A program made the position numbers and the translations under genes. A stretch of 64,000 nt of DNA from Frigoribacterium sp. JB110 (GTDB taxonomy: Bacteria > Actinomycetota > Actinomycetes > Actinomycetales > Microbacteriaceae), in the NCBI RefSeq assembly GCF_900163665.1, contig NZ_FUIA01000004.1:120567-184566 (forward strand), written 5' to 3'. How positions within the stretch are numbered: position 1 is the first letter of the stretch; each line of letters begins with the position of its first letter. This document shows positions 19,148 through 29,499 of this stretch, one piece after another. The notes under the pieces were generated by a model. It was not told the DNA's origin, ran no database searches, and saw only the letters and a list, made by a program, of their open reading frames with translations.

Positions 19148-20510
19148 GCACCAGGCCGATGGCCAGCACCAGCACGATGCCGAGGATGCCGAACTCCGTC
19201 GAGCTGAAGGCCACGACGAGGATGGTCCACGCGGCGGAGGACATCCAGCTGGTGACGCGGCCGGTGGTGGCGTAGAGGCCGAAGATCTCGCCCTCGTGGC
19301 CTGAGGGTGTGACGCGGGCGAGGAACGACCGCGACGCGGATTGGGCGGGCCCGACGCAGGCGGTGAGCATGAGGCCGAAGATCCAGAACACGAGTTTGCC
19401 CTGGTCGATCAGCGCGAATGTGGCGGCGCCTGCGACGATCATCACGCTCAGCGAGGCGATGATCACAGCCTTGGGGCCGAAGCGGTCGTCCCAGCGGCCG
19501 ACGATCACGGTCGAGAGCCCCGCGACGAGGTTCGCCGCGAGGCCGAAGACTGCCAGTTCGAGGAACTCGAAGCCGAACACGGTGCCGGCGATGATGGCTC
19601 CGAAGGTGAAGACGCCGCTCAGCCCGTCGCGGAACACGGCGCTCGCGATGAGGAACCAGAACGTGTTGCGGGTCGCACGGTTGCGGTAGAGCGCCACGAC
19701 GTCCCGGATGAGCACGGCGTACGCCGCGAAGAAGTTCTTCCGGCGCTCGGGTCGTCCCAGCGGCTTGGGCTCGGGGACGGCGAGGAACACCGGGATCGTG
19801 AACGCGATGCCCCACACCGCGCAGCCGACGGCGACGAGACGGAACGGCAGACCGGCATCGTCCGGGAGTCCGAACCAGCTCATCGCGTAGAAGGCGATGA
19901 CCAGGGTGAGGGCGATGACGCCGCCGAGATAGCCGAAGCCCCAGCCGAGGCCGGAGATGCGGCCGATGTTCTTCGGCGTGGCGATGCTGATCAGCATGGC
20001 GTTGGAGTTGACGGTGCCGATCTCGCTGGCGACGGAGCCGAGACCGAGCAGGGCGACACCGAGCCAGAACAGCCCTGGGCCGGGTTCGACGAACCAGAGT
20101 CCGAAGGAACAGGCGATCACGCCGGCGGTGCCGATGCCGAGCCACAGCTTCTGCTTGCCTGCGGCGTCAGCCTGCTGCCCGAGTACGGGCGCCAGCAGCA
20201 GGATCAGCAGGCCGGCGATGGTCGTGCCGATGCCGAGCCCGCTGGTGAGCTCGGCGATCGCGGCGTCCCTGGCTGCACCACCCGGGAGTGCCTGCTGCTC
20301 CGGGGTGAGGAAGAAGTCGGTCGTGAGGTACAGCGGCGTGAAGATGAAGGTGAGCAGCACTGTGTGGAACGGCTGCAGCCCCCAGTCCCAGAACGCCCAC
20401 GCGACGACCTTGGAGCGCTTGACCGGCTTGTCGTCGAGCTTGTCGCCCAGTCCCATCACCGGCAGAGCTGCGCTGTCGGCGGTGGCTTTCGGGCGTGGGG
20501 TGTCGGTCAC
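19098..20510 (-). CDS. MFS transporter of the UMF1 (Atg22-like) family
   Basis: 470 aa with about 12 membrane helices. AWAFWDWGLQPFHTVLLTFIF at the N-terminus and the following FTPLYLT are typical of UMF1/Atg22-like permeases, whose bacterial substrates are mostly unknown. The loop ARVTPSGHEGEIFGLYATTGR is also a family hallmark. The GTG start at 20510 has GGGAG upstream. It is transcribed away from the aconitase X genes across a 337-nt gap, and its end overlaps aztA by 50 nt in opposite orientation. Confidence 0.82.
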   Translation of the reverse strand: MTDTPRPKATADSAALPVMGLGDKLDDKPVKRSKVVAWAFWDWGLQPFHTVLLTFIFTPLYLTTDFFLTPEQQALPGGAARDAAIAELTSGLGIGTTIAGLLILLLAPVLGQQADAAGKQKLWLGIGTAGVIACSFGLWFVEPGPGLFWLGVALLGLGSVASEIGTVNSNAMLISIATPKNIGRISGLGWGFGYLGGVIALTLVIAFYAMSWFGLPDDAGLPFRLVAVGCAVWGIAFTIPVFLAVPEPKPLGRPERRKNFFAAYAVLIRDVVALYRNRATRNTFWFLIASAVFRDGLSGVFTFGAIIAGTVFGFEFLELAVFGLAANLVAGLSTVIVGRWDDRFGPKAVIIASLSVMIVAGAATFALIDQGKLVFWIFGLMLTACVGPAQSASRSFLARVTPSGHEGEIFGLYATTGRVTSWMSSAAWTILVVAFSSTEFGILGIVLVLAIGLVLILPIRSTHAAAEPAA

Positions 20511-20847
20511 GTCGTGTGTCTCCCTGGTGCTGGCTCCGCCGGTGCGTCGGCGCTTCGCCCGGACGCTACGGTGCTCCGGTTAACGAACGGTGCCGTGTCG
20601 TTGCGGTTCACGATATCGGTGCGCAGGCGGTGGCGGGAGGGAAAGCGACGATCTCGTGCCTGCTGCGTTCGGCCCCGTTCGTGCAGTCGGGAACCGACTC
20701 CTTCCGGCCCTCGGAAATCTGGTGGTGGTGGGGCCCCGGGTCGGCCAGTGTCGGATCCGACGCCTCGAGGGAGAGTCGTTGTCGCGGGGAGCAGTGCTCC
20801 GCCCGAGGCTCCCCGCACTGGAACGATGACGACAGGAGGAGCGGACG
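20511..20847. other. divergent intergenic region, MFS / aconitase X
   Basis: 337 nt with no recognisable gene. It must hold the promoters of the UMF1 transporter (leftward) and the acnX operon (rightward). A strong ribosome binding site, AGGAGGAG, lies 7-10 nt before the acnX ATG. I saw no clear operator. Confidence 0.5.
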
Positions 20848-22131
20848 ATGAGACTCACCGATGAGGAAAAGGTCATGCGCGACGGGGGCGAGGGCGAAGC
20901 CACCGCGGCGGCGATGGACCTGCTGATCCGGTACGGCGATGCGCTCGGCGCCGAGCACCTCTGCCGGGTGCGGAACGTGGCAGGCACGATGACGCAGCCG
21001 TCGCCGGTCAAGCACAAACTGGTGAAGGAGGGCGGCTGGGCGAAGTCGTTCGCGGTGATCAACCTCGACACCGACGAGGACGTGGACATTCCGCGGATGA
21101 AGGTGCCCACGTGTCAGCTGCAGAGCGGGTTCGGGCCCGACTCCGTCGGGATCGCGCCGTACCCGTCGGAGAACGTCGAACTGCAGACGACGGGTGAGTC
21201 GTTCTTCGGCGCGCACGGCGTCAACATCCTGTCCACGTGCACGCCCTACCAAGTCGGGAACCTGCCGGTGCGAGGTGAGCACGTCGCGTGGATGGAATCG
21301 TCAGCGGTCGTCTATGCCAACTCGGTCCTCGGAGCGCGCACCAACTGCGAGGGGACCGCGTCGACCGGGTCAGCAAGCCTCACCGGACGGCTCCCCTGCT
21401 GGGGCAACCACAAGGACGAGAACAGGTACGGCGATGCGCTGTTCCAGGTGGACGCGCCCGTCGAGTCGTTTCAGGACTGGGGTCTGCTGGGCTACTACGT
21501 CGGCGACGTGGTTCAGGAGGGGCGCCCCGTGCTGACCGGCGATGGCATCGGCCTCCCGGAGCTGGCCGACCTCAAGCACTTCGGCGCTGCGACGGCGACG
21601 GCAGGCGGCGTCGAGCTCTTCCACATACCTGGGCTGACGCCGGAGGCGCCGACCGTCGAGGCGGCATTCGGCGGAAAGGCGGTGCCCGAGGCGGTTCACT
21701 TCGGTGAGCGGGAGAGGCGCTGGGCGTACGAGACGCTGAACAGCCAGGGAGAGTCGGGTGAGGTCGACTTCATCCTGCTCGGATGCCCGCACGCATCGCT
21801 CGATCAGCTGCAGCGAATCGCCGCCGCGCTCGACGGCAAGCGGCTGCACTCCGATACGGAGATGTGGATCATGACGCCGCGGGCGCTGCGCACGATCGCC
21901 GACGCCTCCGGCTACACCGAGGTCATCGAGCGCGCCGGCGCCCACATCCTGACCGATTCCTGCCCCGCGATGTCGAAGGCCGCGCCTGACGGAACCCGCG
22001 TGTTCGCGAGCGATTCCGCCAAGCAGGTGCACTATCTGCCGGCGATCCTCGGCATCGAGGGCTGGTTCGGCACGCTCGAGGACTGTGTCGACGCTGCGGT
22101 CACGGGCCGCTGGAGAGGAGAGCTGCGATGA
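20848..22131 (+). CDS. aconitase X catalytic (large) subunit
   Basis: 427 aa, DUF521/AcnX large subunit. Characterised members dehydrate cis-3-hydroxy-L-proline in bacteria or mevalonate 5-phosphate in archaea. Visible family features: MTQPSPVKHKLV, STCTPYQVGN (Cys cluster ligand region), ANSVLGARTNCEG, FILLGCPHASLDQL and ILTDSCPAMSKAA, supplying the cysteines of the iron-sulfur site. The stop overlaps the start of the small subunit by 4 nt. The substrate cannot be fixed from context, because no proline racemase or mevalonate pathway gene is nearby. Confidence 0.85.
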   Translation: MRLTDEEKVMRDGGEGEATAAAMDLLIRYGDALGAEHLCRVRNVAGTMTQPSPVKHKLVKEGGWAKSFAVINLDTDEDVDIPRMKVPTCQLQSGFGPDSVGIAPYPSENVELQTTGESFFGAHGVNILSTCTPYQVGNLPVRGEHVAWMESSAVVYANSVLGARTNCEGTASTGSASLTGRLPCWGNHKDENRYGDALFQVDAPVESFQDWGLLGYYVGDVVQEGRPVLTGDGIGLPELADLKHFGAATATAGGVELFHIPGLTPEAPTVEAAFGGKAVPEAVHFGERERRWAYETLNSQGESGEVDFILLGCPHASLDQLQRIAAALDGKRLHSDTEMWIMTPRALRTIADASGYTEVIERAGAHILTDSCPAMSKAAPDGTRVFASDSAKQVHYLPAILGIEGWFGTLEDCVDAAVTGRWRGELR

Positions 22132-22568
22132 CGAAGGAACTGATCGGGCGCGGCCTGGTGCCCGGCGTCGTCGAGGGTGAGGCGCTGGTCTCGCACGAGA
22201 CGATCTCCGGATGGGGAGGGATCGACCCCGCCCGCGGCGTCATCATCGAGCGCCGGCACGAACTGTTCGACGTGAGCTTTTCGGGGAAGATCCTCGTCTT
22301 CCCCGGGGCGAAGGGGTCATCCGGCTGGTCAGGGTTCTTCCAGAGCACCAGGCTGATGGGAACCGCTCCGCTCGCGATGGTGTTCACAGCGATGACGACG
22401 AAGGCCGTGCTCGGCGCCGTCGTCACTCGCGTTCCGACGGTGTCCGAGTTCGGCGATGTCGATCCTGTCGACGAGATCGCCACGGGCGACATCGTGCGCG
22501 TGGACGGCGACCGCGGCGTGGTCGCGATCGTGCGCCGGGCGGCCGATCAGGCGGCGGTGCCGAGATGA
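22128..22568 (+). CDS. aconitase X swivel (small) subunit
   Basis: 146 aa, DUF126/AcnX swivel domain that completes the active site of the large subunit. The motif PGAKGSSGWSGFF corresponds to the conserved glycine/serine loop near the substrate, and ISGWGGIDPARGVII is the N-terminal family signature. Its ATG overlaps the large-subunit stop (ATGA), so the two are translationally coupled. Bacterial AcnX is often fused; here it is the split two-gene type. Confidence 0.85.
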   Translation: MTKELIGRGLVPGVVEGEALVSHETISGWGGIDPARGVIIERRHELFDVSFSGKILVFPGAKGSSGWSGFFQSTRLMGTAPLAMVFTAMTTKAVLGAVVTRVPTVSEFGDVDPVDEIATGDIVRVDGDRGVVAIVRRAADQAAVPR

Positions 22569-22631
22569 ACACCGCGTGACCTCTCGGGCGATTCCGAGCG
22601 GAACCGGTCGCACCGGAGTTCAGGGTGCGCC

Positions 22632-22643
22632 TAGGCTGGTGTG
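22632..22643 (+). promoter_or_regulatory. predicted leaderless -10 before MFS gene
   Basis: TAGGCT (22632-22637) is exactly 6 nt before ATG 22644. This favours ATG 22644 over the GTG at 22641 as start. Confidence 0.45.
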
Positions 22644-23921
22644 ATGACCTCCTCGACGCAATCGAGGGGTGTGGCGATGAGGGCGCTCCTCTCTCTCGCC
22701 ATCGGCAGCTTCGGCATCGGCATGACGGAGTTCGTCTCCATGGGCCTGCTGCCAGGGCTCGCGACCGATCTGCTCCCCGACGTCTATGCGACCTCGCCGG
22801 AGGATGCGATCGCGCAGGCGGGCATCCTGATCAGCATGTACGCGCTCGGCGTCGTGGTCGGTGCTCCGACGATCGCCGGGTTCGTCTCGCGGTATCCGCG
22901 CCATCGGGTGCTGGTGGGGCTCGTGATCGCCCTGCTGGTGTTCAACGCGCTCACGTTCCTGATGCCGAACTTCGAACTCGTCGCGGCATCGCGCTTCCTC
23001 TCCGGCCTTCCGCACGGCGCGTACTTCGGAATCTCCGCCATCGTCGCCTCCGAGCTGTTCGGACCTGCCAAACGCGGCAGCGCGATCGCGATCGTGATGG
23101 GCGGGCTGTCGGTCGCCAACCTCATCGGCGTGCCAGGCGGCACCCTGCTCGGCCAGATGCTGGGGTGGCGCGCGGCCTACGTCGTCGTCGCCTTCGTCTT
23201 CATCATCGCGCTCGTGCTGATCATCCGGTTCGTGCCCGCTCAGCCCGGCGACCCCGGCCGCACCTTCCGGCAGGAGCTCGGCATCTTCCGGATCCCGCAG
23301 GTGTGGCTGACCGTGGCGATCGGCGGGGTCGGATTCGGCGCGTACTTCGCGATCTACAGCTACATCGCGACATTCGTGACCGAAGCGGCCGGATCGCCGG
23401 AATGGGTCGTGCCCATCGCGCTGGTCGTCGTCGGGGCCGGCATGGTCGCGGGCAACTTCCTCGGCGGTGCGCTCGCCGACATCAGCGTGCGCCGCACGCT
23501 GATCTACGGCCTGTTCTGCCTGGTGGTCACGGGCGCACTGGTCGGGCTGCTCTCGCAGCACACCGTGCCGCTGATCATCGCGCTGTTCGTGTTCGCGCTT
23601 ACGTCGGCGACCGCCGTGCCGACCGTGCAGCTGCGACTGCTCGACGTCGCCAGCGGCCACCGTTCGATCGGCGCGGCGCTGAACCACTCGGCGCTCAACA
23701 TCGGCAACAGCCTGGGCGCCGCGCTCGGCGGGGCCGTGATCGCCACCGGATGGGGCTACGTCGCCCCGGCATGGGTGGCTGCGGCACTGGCCCTCGTCGG
23801 CGGAGCGATCGCGCTCGCCGCGTTCAGCGCGGAGCGCCGCGCAACCGACCGGCGCCTGCGCGCGCTGGAGCCGGAGTTCCGGGACCGCACCGTCGGGACG
23901 GACACCATCCCGACGGTGTGA
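22644..23921 (+). CDS. MFS transporter, DHA1 (drug:H+ antiporter, AraJ-like) type
   Basis: 425 aa with 12 predicted helices. The first helix motif IGSFGIGMTEFVSMGLLP is typical of DHA1/AraJ-like efflux proteins. Motif A-like loop RYPRHRVLV follows helix 2, and SALNHSALNIGNSLGAALGG-type sequence lies in helix 11. These proteins export drugs, sugars or arabinose-like compounds; the substrate here is unknown. It begins 75 nt after acnX but has its own promoter-like hexamer. Confidence 0.82.
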   Translation: MTSSTQSRGVAMRALLSLAIGSFGIGMTEFVSMGLLPGLATDLLPDVYATSPEDAIAQAGILISMYALGVVVGAPTIAGFVSRYPRHRVLVGLVIALLVFNALTFLMPNFELVAASRFLSGLPHGAYFGISAIVASELFGPAKRGSAIAIVMGGLSVANLIGVPGGTLLGQMLGWRAAYVVVAFVFIIALVLIIRFVPAQPGDPGRTFRQELGIFRIPQVWLTVAIGGVGFGAYFAIYSYIATFVTEAAGSPEWVVPIALVVVGAGMVAGNFLGGALADISVRRTLIYGLFCLVVTGALVGLLSQHTVPLIIALFVFALTSATAVPTVQLRLLDVASGHRSIGAALNHSALNIGNSLGAALGGAVIATGWGYVAPAWVAAALALVGGAIALAAFSAERRATDRRLRALEPEFRDRTVGTDTIPTV

Positions 23922-23930
23922 ACTCGGGTG

Positions 23931-24416
23931 CTACGGACGGCGGTAGCCCGGATCGCGTGAAGCCAGCGCCGCCGCGCGCTCCGGACGGCCGATGAGACGG
24001 TACGCGTTCGTCCAGACATCCGGGTCGGCGATGGGGAGGCCGAGCCACGTCGTGCTCGTGCGCACGGGAAAGCGCTCGATGCGGTCGCCGTCCCACGCCG
24101 CGAAGTTCACCAGCACGTCGATCTCGTGGTCGCCGGCATCGACGACGTACCGCGCGCCGGTCGCGAACGGACGGCCGGCACTCTGCGGCGCAGTCCAGCT
24201 CGCTCCGAGCGCGTCCAGAACCTGGGCGGCCTCATCCGGATCGCCCTCGCACGTCACGTCCCAGTCGCGCACCTGGTCGATCAGGCCCAGTGAGGCGAGC
24301 ACCGCGGAGCCGCCGACGGCGACGGGGAATCCGCGTTCGGTCAGGGTGCCGACGATGGCTGCAACCGTGTCGGTCGGCGGATGGGCGATGCTGTGAGAGG
24401 GATGCACATCGCCCAT
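23931..24416 (-). CDS. nucleotidyltransferase-fold protein, unknown role
   Basis: 161 aa. It has a GGSAVLASLGLI segment followed by RDWDVTCEGDPDEA, the G[G/S]-x(n)-D-x-D layout of NTase-fold (AbiEii/MNT-like) proteins, and a third acidic strand, HEIDVLVNFAAWDG. It is probably a minimal nucleotidyltransferase, with no visible partner toxin or HEPN gene. It is convergent with the MFS gene, 10 nt apart. Start ATG 24416 has AGGAGA immediately upstream. Confidence 0.6.
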   Translation of the reverse strand: MGDVHPSHSIAHPPTDTVAAIVGTLTERGFPVAVGGSAVLASLGLIDQVRDWDVTCEGDPDEAAQVLDALGASWTAPQSAGRPFATGARYVVDAGDHEIDVLVNFAAWDGDRIERFPVRTSTTWLGLPIADPDVWTNAYRLIGRPERAAALASRDPGYRRP

Positions 24417-24593
24417 TCTCCTGTGTGACTCGTTGTCGCATCGACGAGTTGCCGGCGTCGCTGCACCGGGCGGCGCTCGCGGCAGCAGACGACGATGGGG
24501 ATGCCGGTGGCGTCTCCGGTGCGAGCGTGACGGACGCGACGCGTCATCGGTGCCTCTCCGTGTCGTGAATCGCGCATACTGCGGCGCAGACCT

Positions 24594-24608
24594 TAGAGGG
24601 TCTACACT
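24594..24608 (+). promoter_or_regulatory. promoter/operator of the toxin-antitoxin pair
   Basis: TACACT (24603-24608) is 6 nt before the GTG start of the toxin gene. It overlaps the small palindrome TAGA-GGG-TCTA (24594-24604), which would suit antitoxin autorepression. Confidence 0.45.
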
Positions 24609-24614
24609 GGTTGC

Positions 24615-24965
24615 GTGTGGAGCGTGGACATCGAGTTGATCGCGGGCTGGCTCGCTTCGCTGGATGACAACTCACGAGAGCAAGTGGTGGCGGCGATCGA
24701 GTTGCTCGAGGATCGCGGTCCTCAGCTGGGGCGGCCGATCGTGGACACGGTGGCATCGTCCCGGCATCGGAACATGAAAGAGCTTCGACCGGGATCAGCA
24801 GGGCGCTCTGAGCTTCGTGTCCTGTTCGCTTTCGATCCCGAGCGATCGGCGATCATGCTGATTGCCGGCGACAAGGCAGGGAACTGGACGCATTGGTACA
24901 AGAAGAACATCCCGATGGCCGATGACCTCTTTGACAACCATCTCAGGAGATCGAAAGGAGACTGA
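24615..24965 (+). CDS. HigB/RelE-like toxin (phage Gp49-like)
   Basis: 116 aa, RelE-superfamily mRNA interferase-like toxin. The Gp49/HigB pattern is visible: IAGWLASLDDNSREQVVAAIELL helix, then SRHRNMKELRPGSAGRSELRVLFAFDP, then MLIAGDKAGNWTHWYKKNIPMADDLF. The arginines and lysines of the middle and last segments are the likely RNA-cutting residues. The toxin precedes the antitoxin, the order usual for HigBA. The start is GTG, probably leaderless. The antitoxin follows after 4 nt. Confidence 0.85.
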   Translation: MWSVDIELIAGWLASLDDNSREQVVAAIELLEDRGPQLGRPIVDTVASSRHRNMKELRPGSAGRSELRVLFAFDPERSAIMLIAGDKAGNWTHWYKKNIPMADDLFDNHLRRSKGD

Positions 24966-24969
24966 CCCC

Positions 24970-25275
24970 ATGGCTATGTCGGTGAAGGAATTCGTCGCGA
25001 CCCATCCTGTGGATCGAGAGAACGTTGACGCGCACAAGGAGCGGATGCTCGCGGAGGTGCGCGCGTACCGCCTGCGCGAACTGCGTGAGCGCGCCGGCCT
25101 TACTCAGACAGAATTGGCCGAACGCATCGGTGTCGGACAGCGGCAGGTCTCGAAGATCGAACACGGCGATCTCGACAGCGCGAAGATCGGCACAATCCGG
25201 AGCTACCTCGAAGCGGTCGGCGGCGGTCTGGCTGTCGAATACGTTCTGGGCGATCAGCGCGTACAGGTCGCATAA
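24970..25275 (+). CDS. XRE-family antitoxin (HigA-like)
   Basis: 101 aa. It has a helix-turn-helix, RAGLTQTELAERIGVGQRQVSKIEHGD (in two parts), at about residues 45-71, preceded by an N-terminal helix that probably binds the toxin. It would neutralise the upstream HigB-like protein and repress the promoter at 24594-24608. ATG 24970 was chosen because GAAAGGAG lies 8-10 nt upstream, inside the toxin's last codons; a longer frame exists but would overlap the toxin. Confidence 0.88.
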   Translation: MAMSVKEFVATHPVDRENVDAHKERMLAEVRAYRLRELRERAGLTQTELAERIGVGQRQVSKIEHGDLDSAKIGTIRSYLEAVGGGLAVEYVLGDQRVQVA

Positions 25276-25394
25276 CGCAAGAAGACGGGGTGACCGCGCG
25301 TTCTTCCGTGGGATGCGGAGCTCCGGATCGTCGCCGCGGCACGATGAGGCGGGCGAGCGGCCACGGGCGTCGCCCTCGGACGAAGGAGCACACT

Positions 25395-26744
25395 GTGAGC
25401 GAGAACTTCGATCTGCTGGTGATCGGTACGGGAACCGCCGGCCTGTCGGCCGCGCACGCGACGGCGGCCGAGGGGTGGCGAGTCGGCATCGTCGATGCAC
25501 TGCCGTACGGCGGCACGTGCGCGCTGCGCGGGTGCGACCCGAAGAAGATCCTGCGGCGCGGGGCGGAGGTCATCGAGTCGGCGGCGCTGATGCGCGATCG
25601 CGGCATCGTCGACGACGGGCTGCGCATCGACTGGTCGGCGCTGCAGCGGCACAAGCGCGGATTCACCGACGCGATGTCGCGCCAGATCGAAGAGGGTCTG
25701 GACGACAGCGGCATCACCACCCTGCACGGCACGGCGCGATTCGTCGCGCCGGATGCGCTCGACGTCGACGGGCAGGTGCACCGCGCCGAGCGCTTCCTGA
25801 TCGCCTCGGGCGCCGCGCCGAAGCCGCTCGACCTGCCTGGCGGCGAGCACGTGATCGACAGCACCGCCTTCCTCGGGCTCGAGACGCTGCCGAAGCGCAT
25901 CGTGTTCATCGGGGGAGGGTTCATCTCGTTCGAGTTCGCGCACATCGCCGCCCGTGCCGGGGCGCAGTGCACGATCCTCAGTCGCTCGGAGCGCCCGCTG
26001 CGCGGATTCGACCCCGACCTCGTCGATCGGCTCGTCGAACGGACAAGATCTGCCGGCATCGACGTCCGGCTCTCGACGACCCCGGCAAGCGTGCGTCAGA
26101 CGACATCCGGAGCCTTCGACATCCAGATGGCCGGCACGGATGATGCGGTGGAAGCGGACCTGGTCGTGCACGGAGCCGGTCGCGCCCCCGCGCTCGACGG
26201 GCTCGAGCTCGACGCGGCGCAGGTCGCGCACGATGACCGCGGCGTCACGGTGCATCCGCACCTGCAGAGCACCACGAACTCGGCTGTGTGGGCGGCGGGC
26301 GACGCTGCGGCGACCCGTGGGCGTCCGCTGACGCCCGTCGCCTCGAGCGAGGGCAGCGTCGCCGCCTCGAACATGCTGACCGGTGCCGAGACGGCCCCCG
26401 ACTACACCGGGGTCTCGAGCACCGTGTTCACCATCCCGGAGCTGACCGGGGTCGGGATGACCGAGGCCGCGGCGCGCGAGGCGGGGCACCACATCGACGT
26501 GCGGTTCTCCGACACCGGCTCCTGGTATTCGAACTACCGCGTCGGCGAGAAGGCCGCAGCTGCGAAGATCATCGTGGACGCCGACGACGACCGCATCCTC
26601 GGCGCCCACCTGTTCGGCCCTGAGTACGCCGAGGCGGTGAACGTGTTCTCGATGGCGATCGCCCTTGGGCTGACCGCGGAGCAGCTCAGGGCGATGCCGG
26701 CGAGCTACCCGTCGGTGGGATCGGACGTCGCTTCGATGCTGTGA
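25395..26744 (+). CDS. FAD/NAD(P)-dependent oxidoreductase, glutathione-reductase fold
   Basis: 449 aa, class I pyridine nucleotide-disulfide oxidoreductase fold. FAD site VIGTGTAGLSAAHAT (8-22); redox disulfide GGTCALRGCDPKK, a CX4C pair; NAD(P) site FIGGGFISFEFAHIAARAG; second FAD motif VWAAGDAAATRG; then the dimerisation domain. The C-terminal catalytic His-Pro of true disulfide reductases is replaced: the sequence reads MPASYPSVGSD. It may therefore reduce another substrate (quinone, metal or small disulfide). The GTG at 25395 is preceded by GAAGGAG. It stands alone after the antitoxin gene. Confidence 0.82.
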   Translation: MSENFDLLVIGTGTAGLSAAHATAAEGWRVGIVDALPYGGTCALRGCDPKKILRRGAEVIESAALMRDRGIVDDGLRIDWSALQRHKRGFTDAMSRQIEEGLDDSGITTLHGTARFVAPDALDVDGQVHRAERFLIASGAAPKPLDLPGGEHVIDSTAFLGLETLPKRIVFIGGGFISFEFAHIAARAGAQCTILSRSERPLRGFDPDLVDRLVERTRSAGIDVRLSTTPASVRQTTSGAFDIQMAGTDDAVEADLVVHGAGRAPALDGLELDAAQVAHDDRGVTVHPHLQSTTNSAVWAAGDAAATRGRPLTPVASSEGSVAASNMLTGAETAPDYTGVSSTVFTIPELTGVGMTEAAAREAGHHIDVRFSDTGSWYSNYRVGEKAAAAKIIVDADDDRILGAHLFGPEYAEAVNVFSMAIALGLTAEQLRAMPASYPSVGSDVASML

Positions 26745-26773
26745 TCCGGATCACCGTGCGGCACGATGCAAAA

Positions 26774-26847
26774 CTTGAGCCGACTCGTATCAAGTTAATT
26801 TGACTCCTTCCGGCTCAGGTTCTACACTTGAGTCATCACGACTGAGG
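26774..26847 (+). promoter_or_regulatory. dnaK promoter with two HAIR-like HspR sites
   Basis: The promoter is TTGACT (26800-26805), 17 nt, TACACT (26823-26828). One HAIR-like element (consensus CTTGAGT-N7-ACTCAAG) lies upstream: CTTGAGC-N7-TATCAAG at 26774-26794. A weaker one, CTTGAGT-N7-ACTGAGG at 26827-26847, overlaps the -10. HspR with DnaK as co-repressor would shut the operon off at normal temperature. Confidence 0.8.
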
Positions 26848-26891
26848 TTTCGTGAGCAGACTTCTGACACTCTGACGAGAAGGAGCAAGAC

Positions 26892-28753
<1,862 letters not shown>

Positions 28754-28754
<1 letters not shown>

Positions 28755-29425
28755 TGACGGGCAAGGGCTTCGACGACAACGACGAGGTCCGCCCTGACGC
28801 CGAGGGGGCGGAGGCAGCCGCTTCCGCCCCCGAAGCGCAGGCGGGCGACCAGGCCCCGGACGAGGCGGGGCAGGCCGAGCAGAGCGAGGCCGAATCCGGT
28901 GCAGGTGCGTCGGGTGCGGGCGAGCAGACTGAGGGCGACGGCCTGACGATCGACGACATCCTCGACGCCGAGCAGACCGACGAGGCTGCGGAAGCGGAGC
29001 ACAGCGACTACGAGACGCAGCTGCTGCACGACCTGAAGCGACTGCAGGCGGAGTACGCGAACTACCGTCGCCGTACCGAGGAGCAGCGCCAGATCGAGAT
29101 CGACCGTGCCAAGGGGGCGGTCGCGAAGAGCATGCTGTCGGTGCTCGACGACCTGCATCGCGCGCAGCAGCACGGCGACCTCGAAGAGGGGTCGGCGTTC
29201 GCGCTCGTCGCCGAGAAGATGCGCGCCGTGGCGGTGAACGTCGGGCTCGTGTCGTACGGCGAGGCGGGCGACGCGTTCGACCCGCAGCAGCACGAGGCCG
29301 TCTTCCAGCAGCCGACTCCCGGCCAGACCGAGCCGACGATCCTCGAGGTCGTCGAGGTCGGCTACCGCCTGGGCGATGTGGAACTGCGGCCGGCGAAGGT
29401 CGTCGTCGCCGTTCCTGCCGAGTAA
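28754..29425 (+). CDS. grpE: nucleotide exchange factor GrpE
   Basis: 223 aa. The first ~85 residues are acidic and Ala/Glu-rich, low complexity and longer than in many GrpE proteins. Then comes the dimerisation helix LKRLQAEYANYRRRTEEQR, and the C-terminal beta domain with FDPQQHEAVFQQPT and ILEVVEVGYRLGDVELRPAKVVVA (in pieces). It releases ADP from DnaK. It is second in the heat-shock operon, sharing one base with the dnaK stop. Confidence 0.96.
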
Positions 29426-29499
29426 TCCCATCCGGGTGGCCCTCCCGCTCCCTCTGAGAGCGCGGCAGGGCCATCCGGTCGATCGAAAAGGGTCATAAG

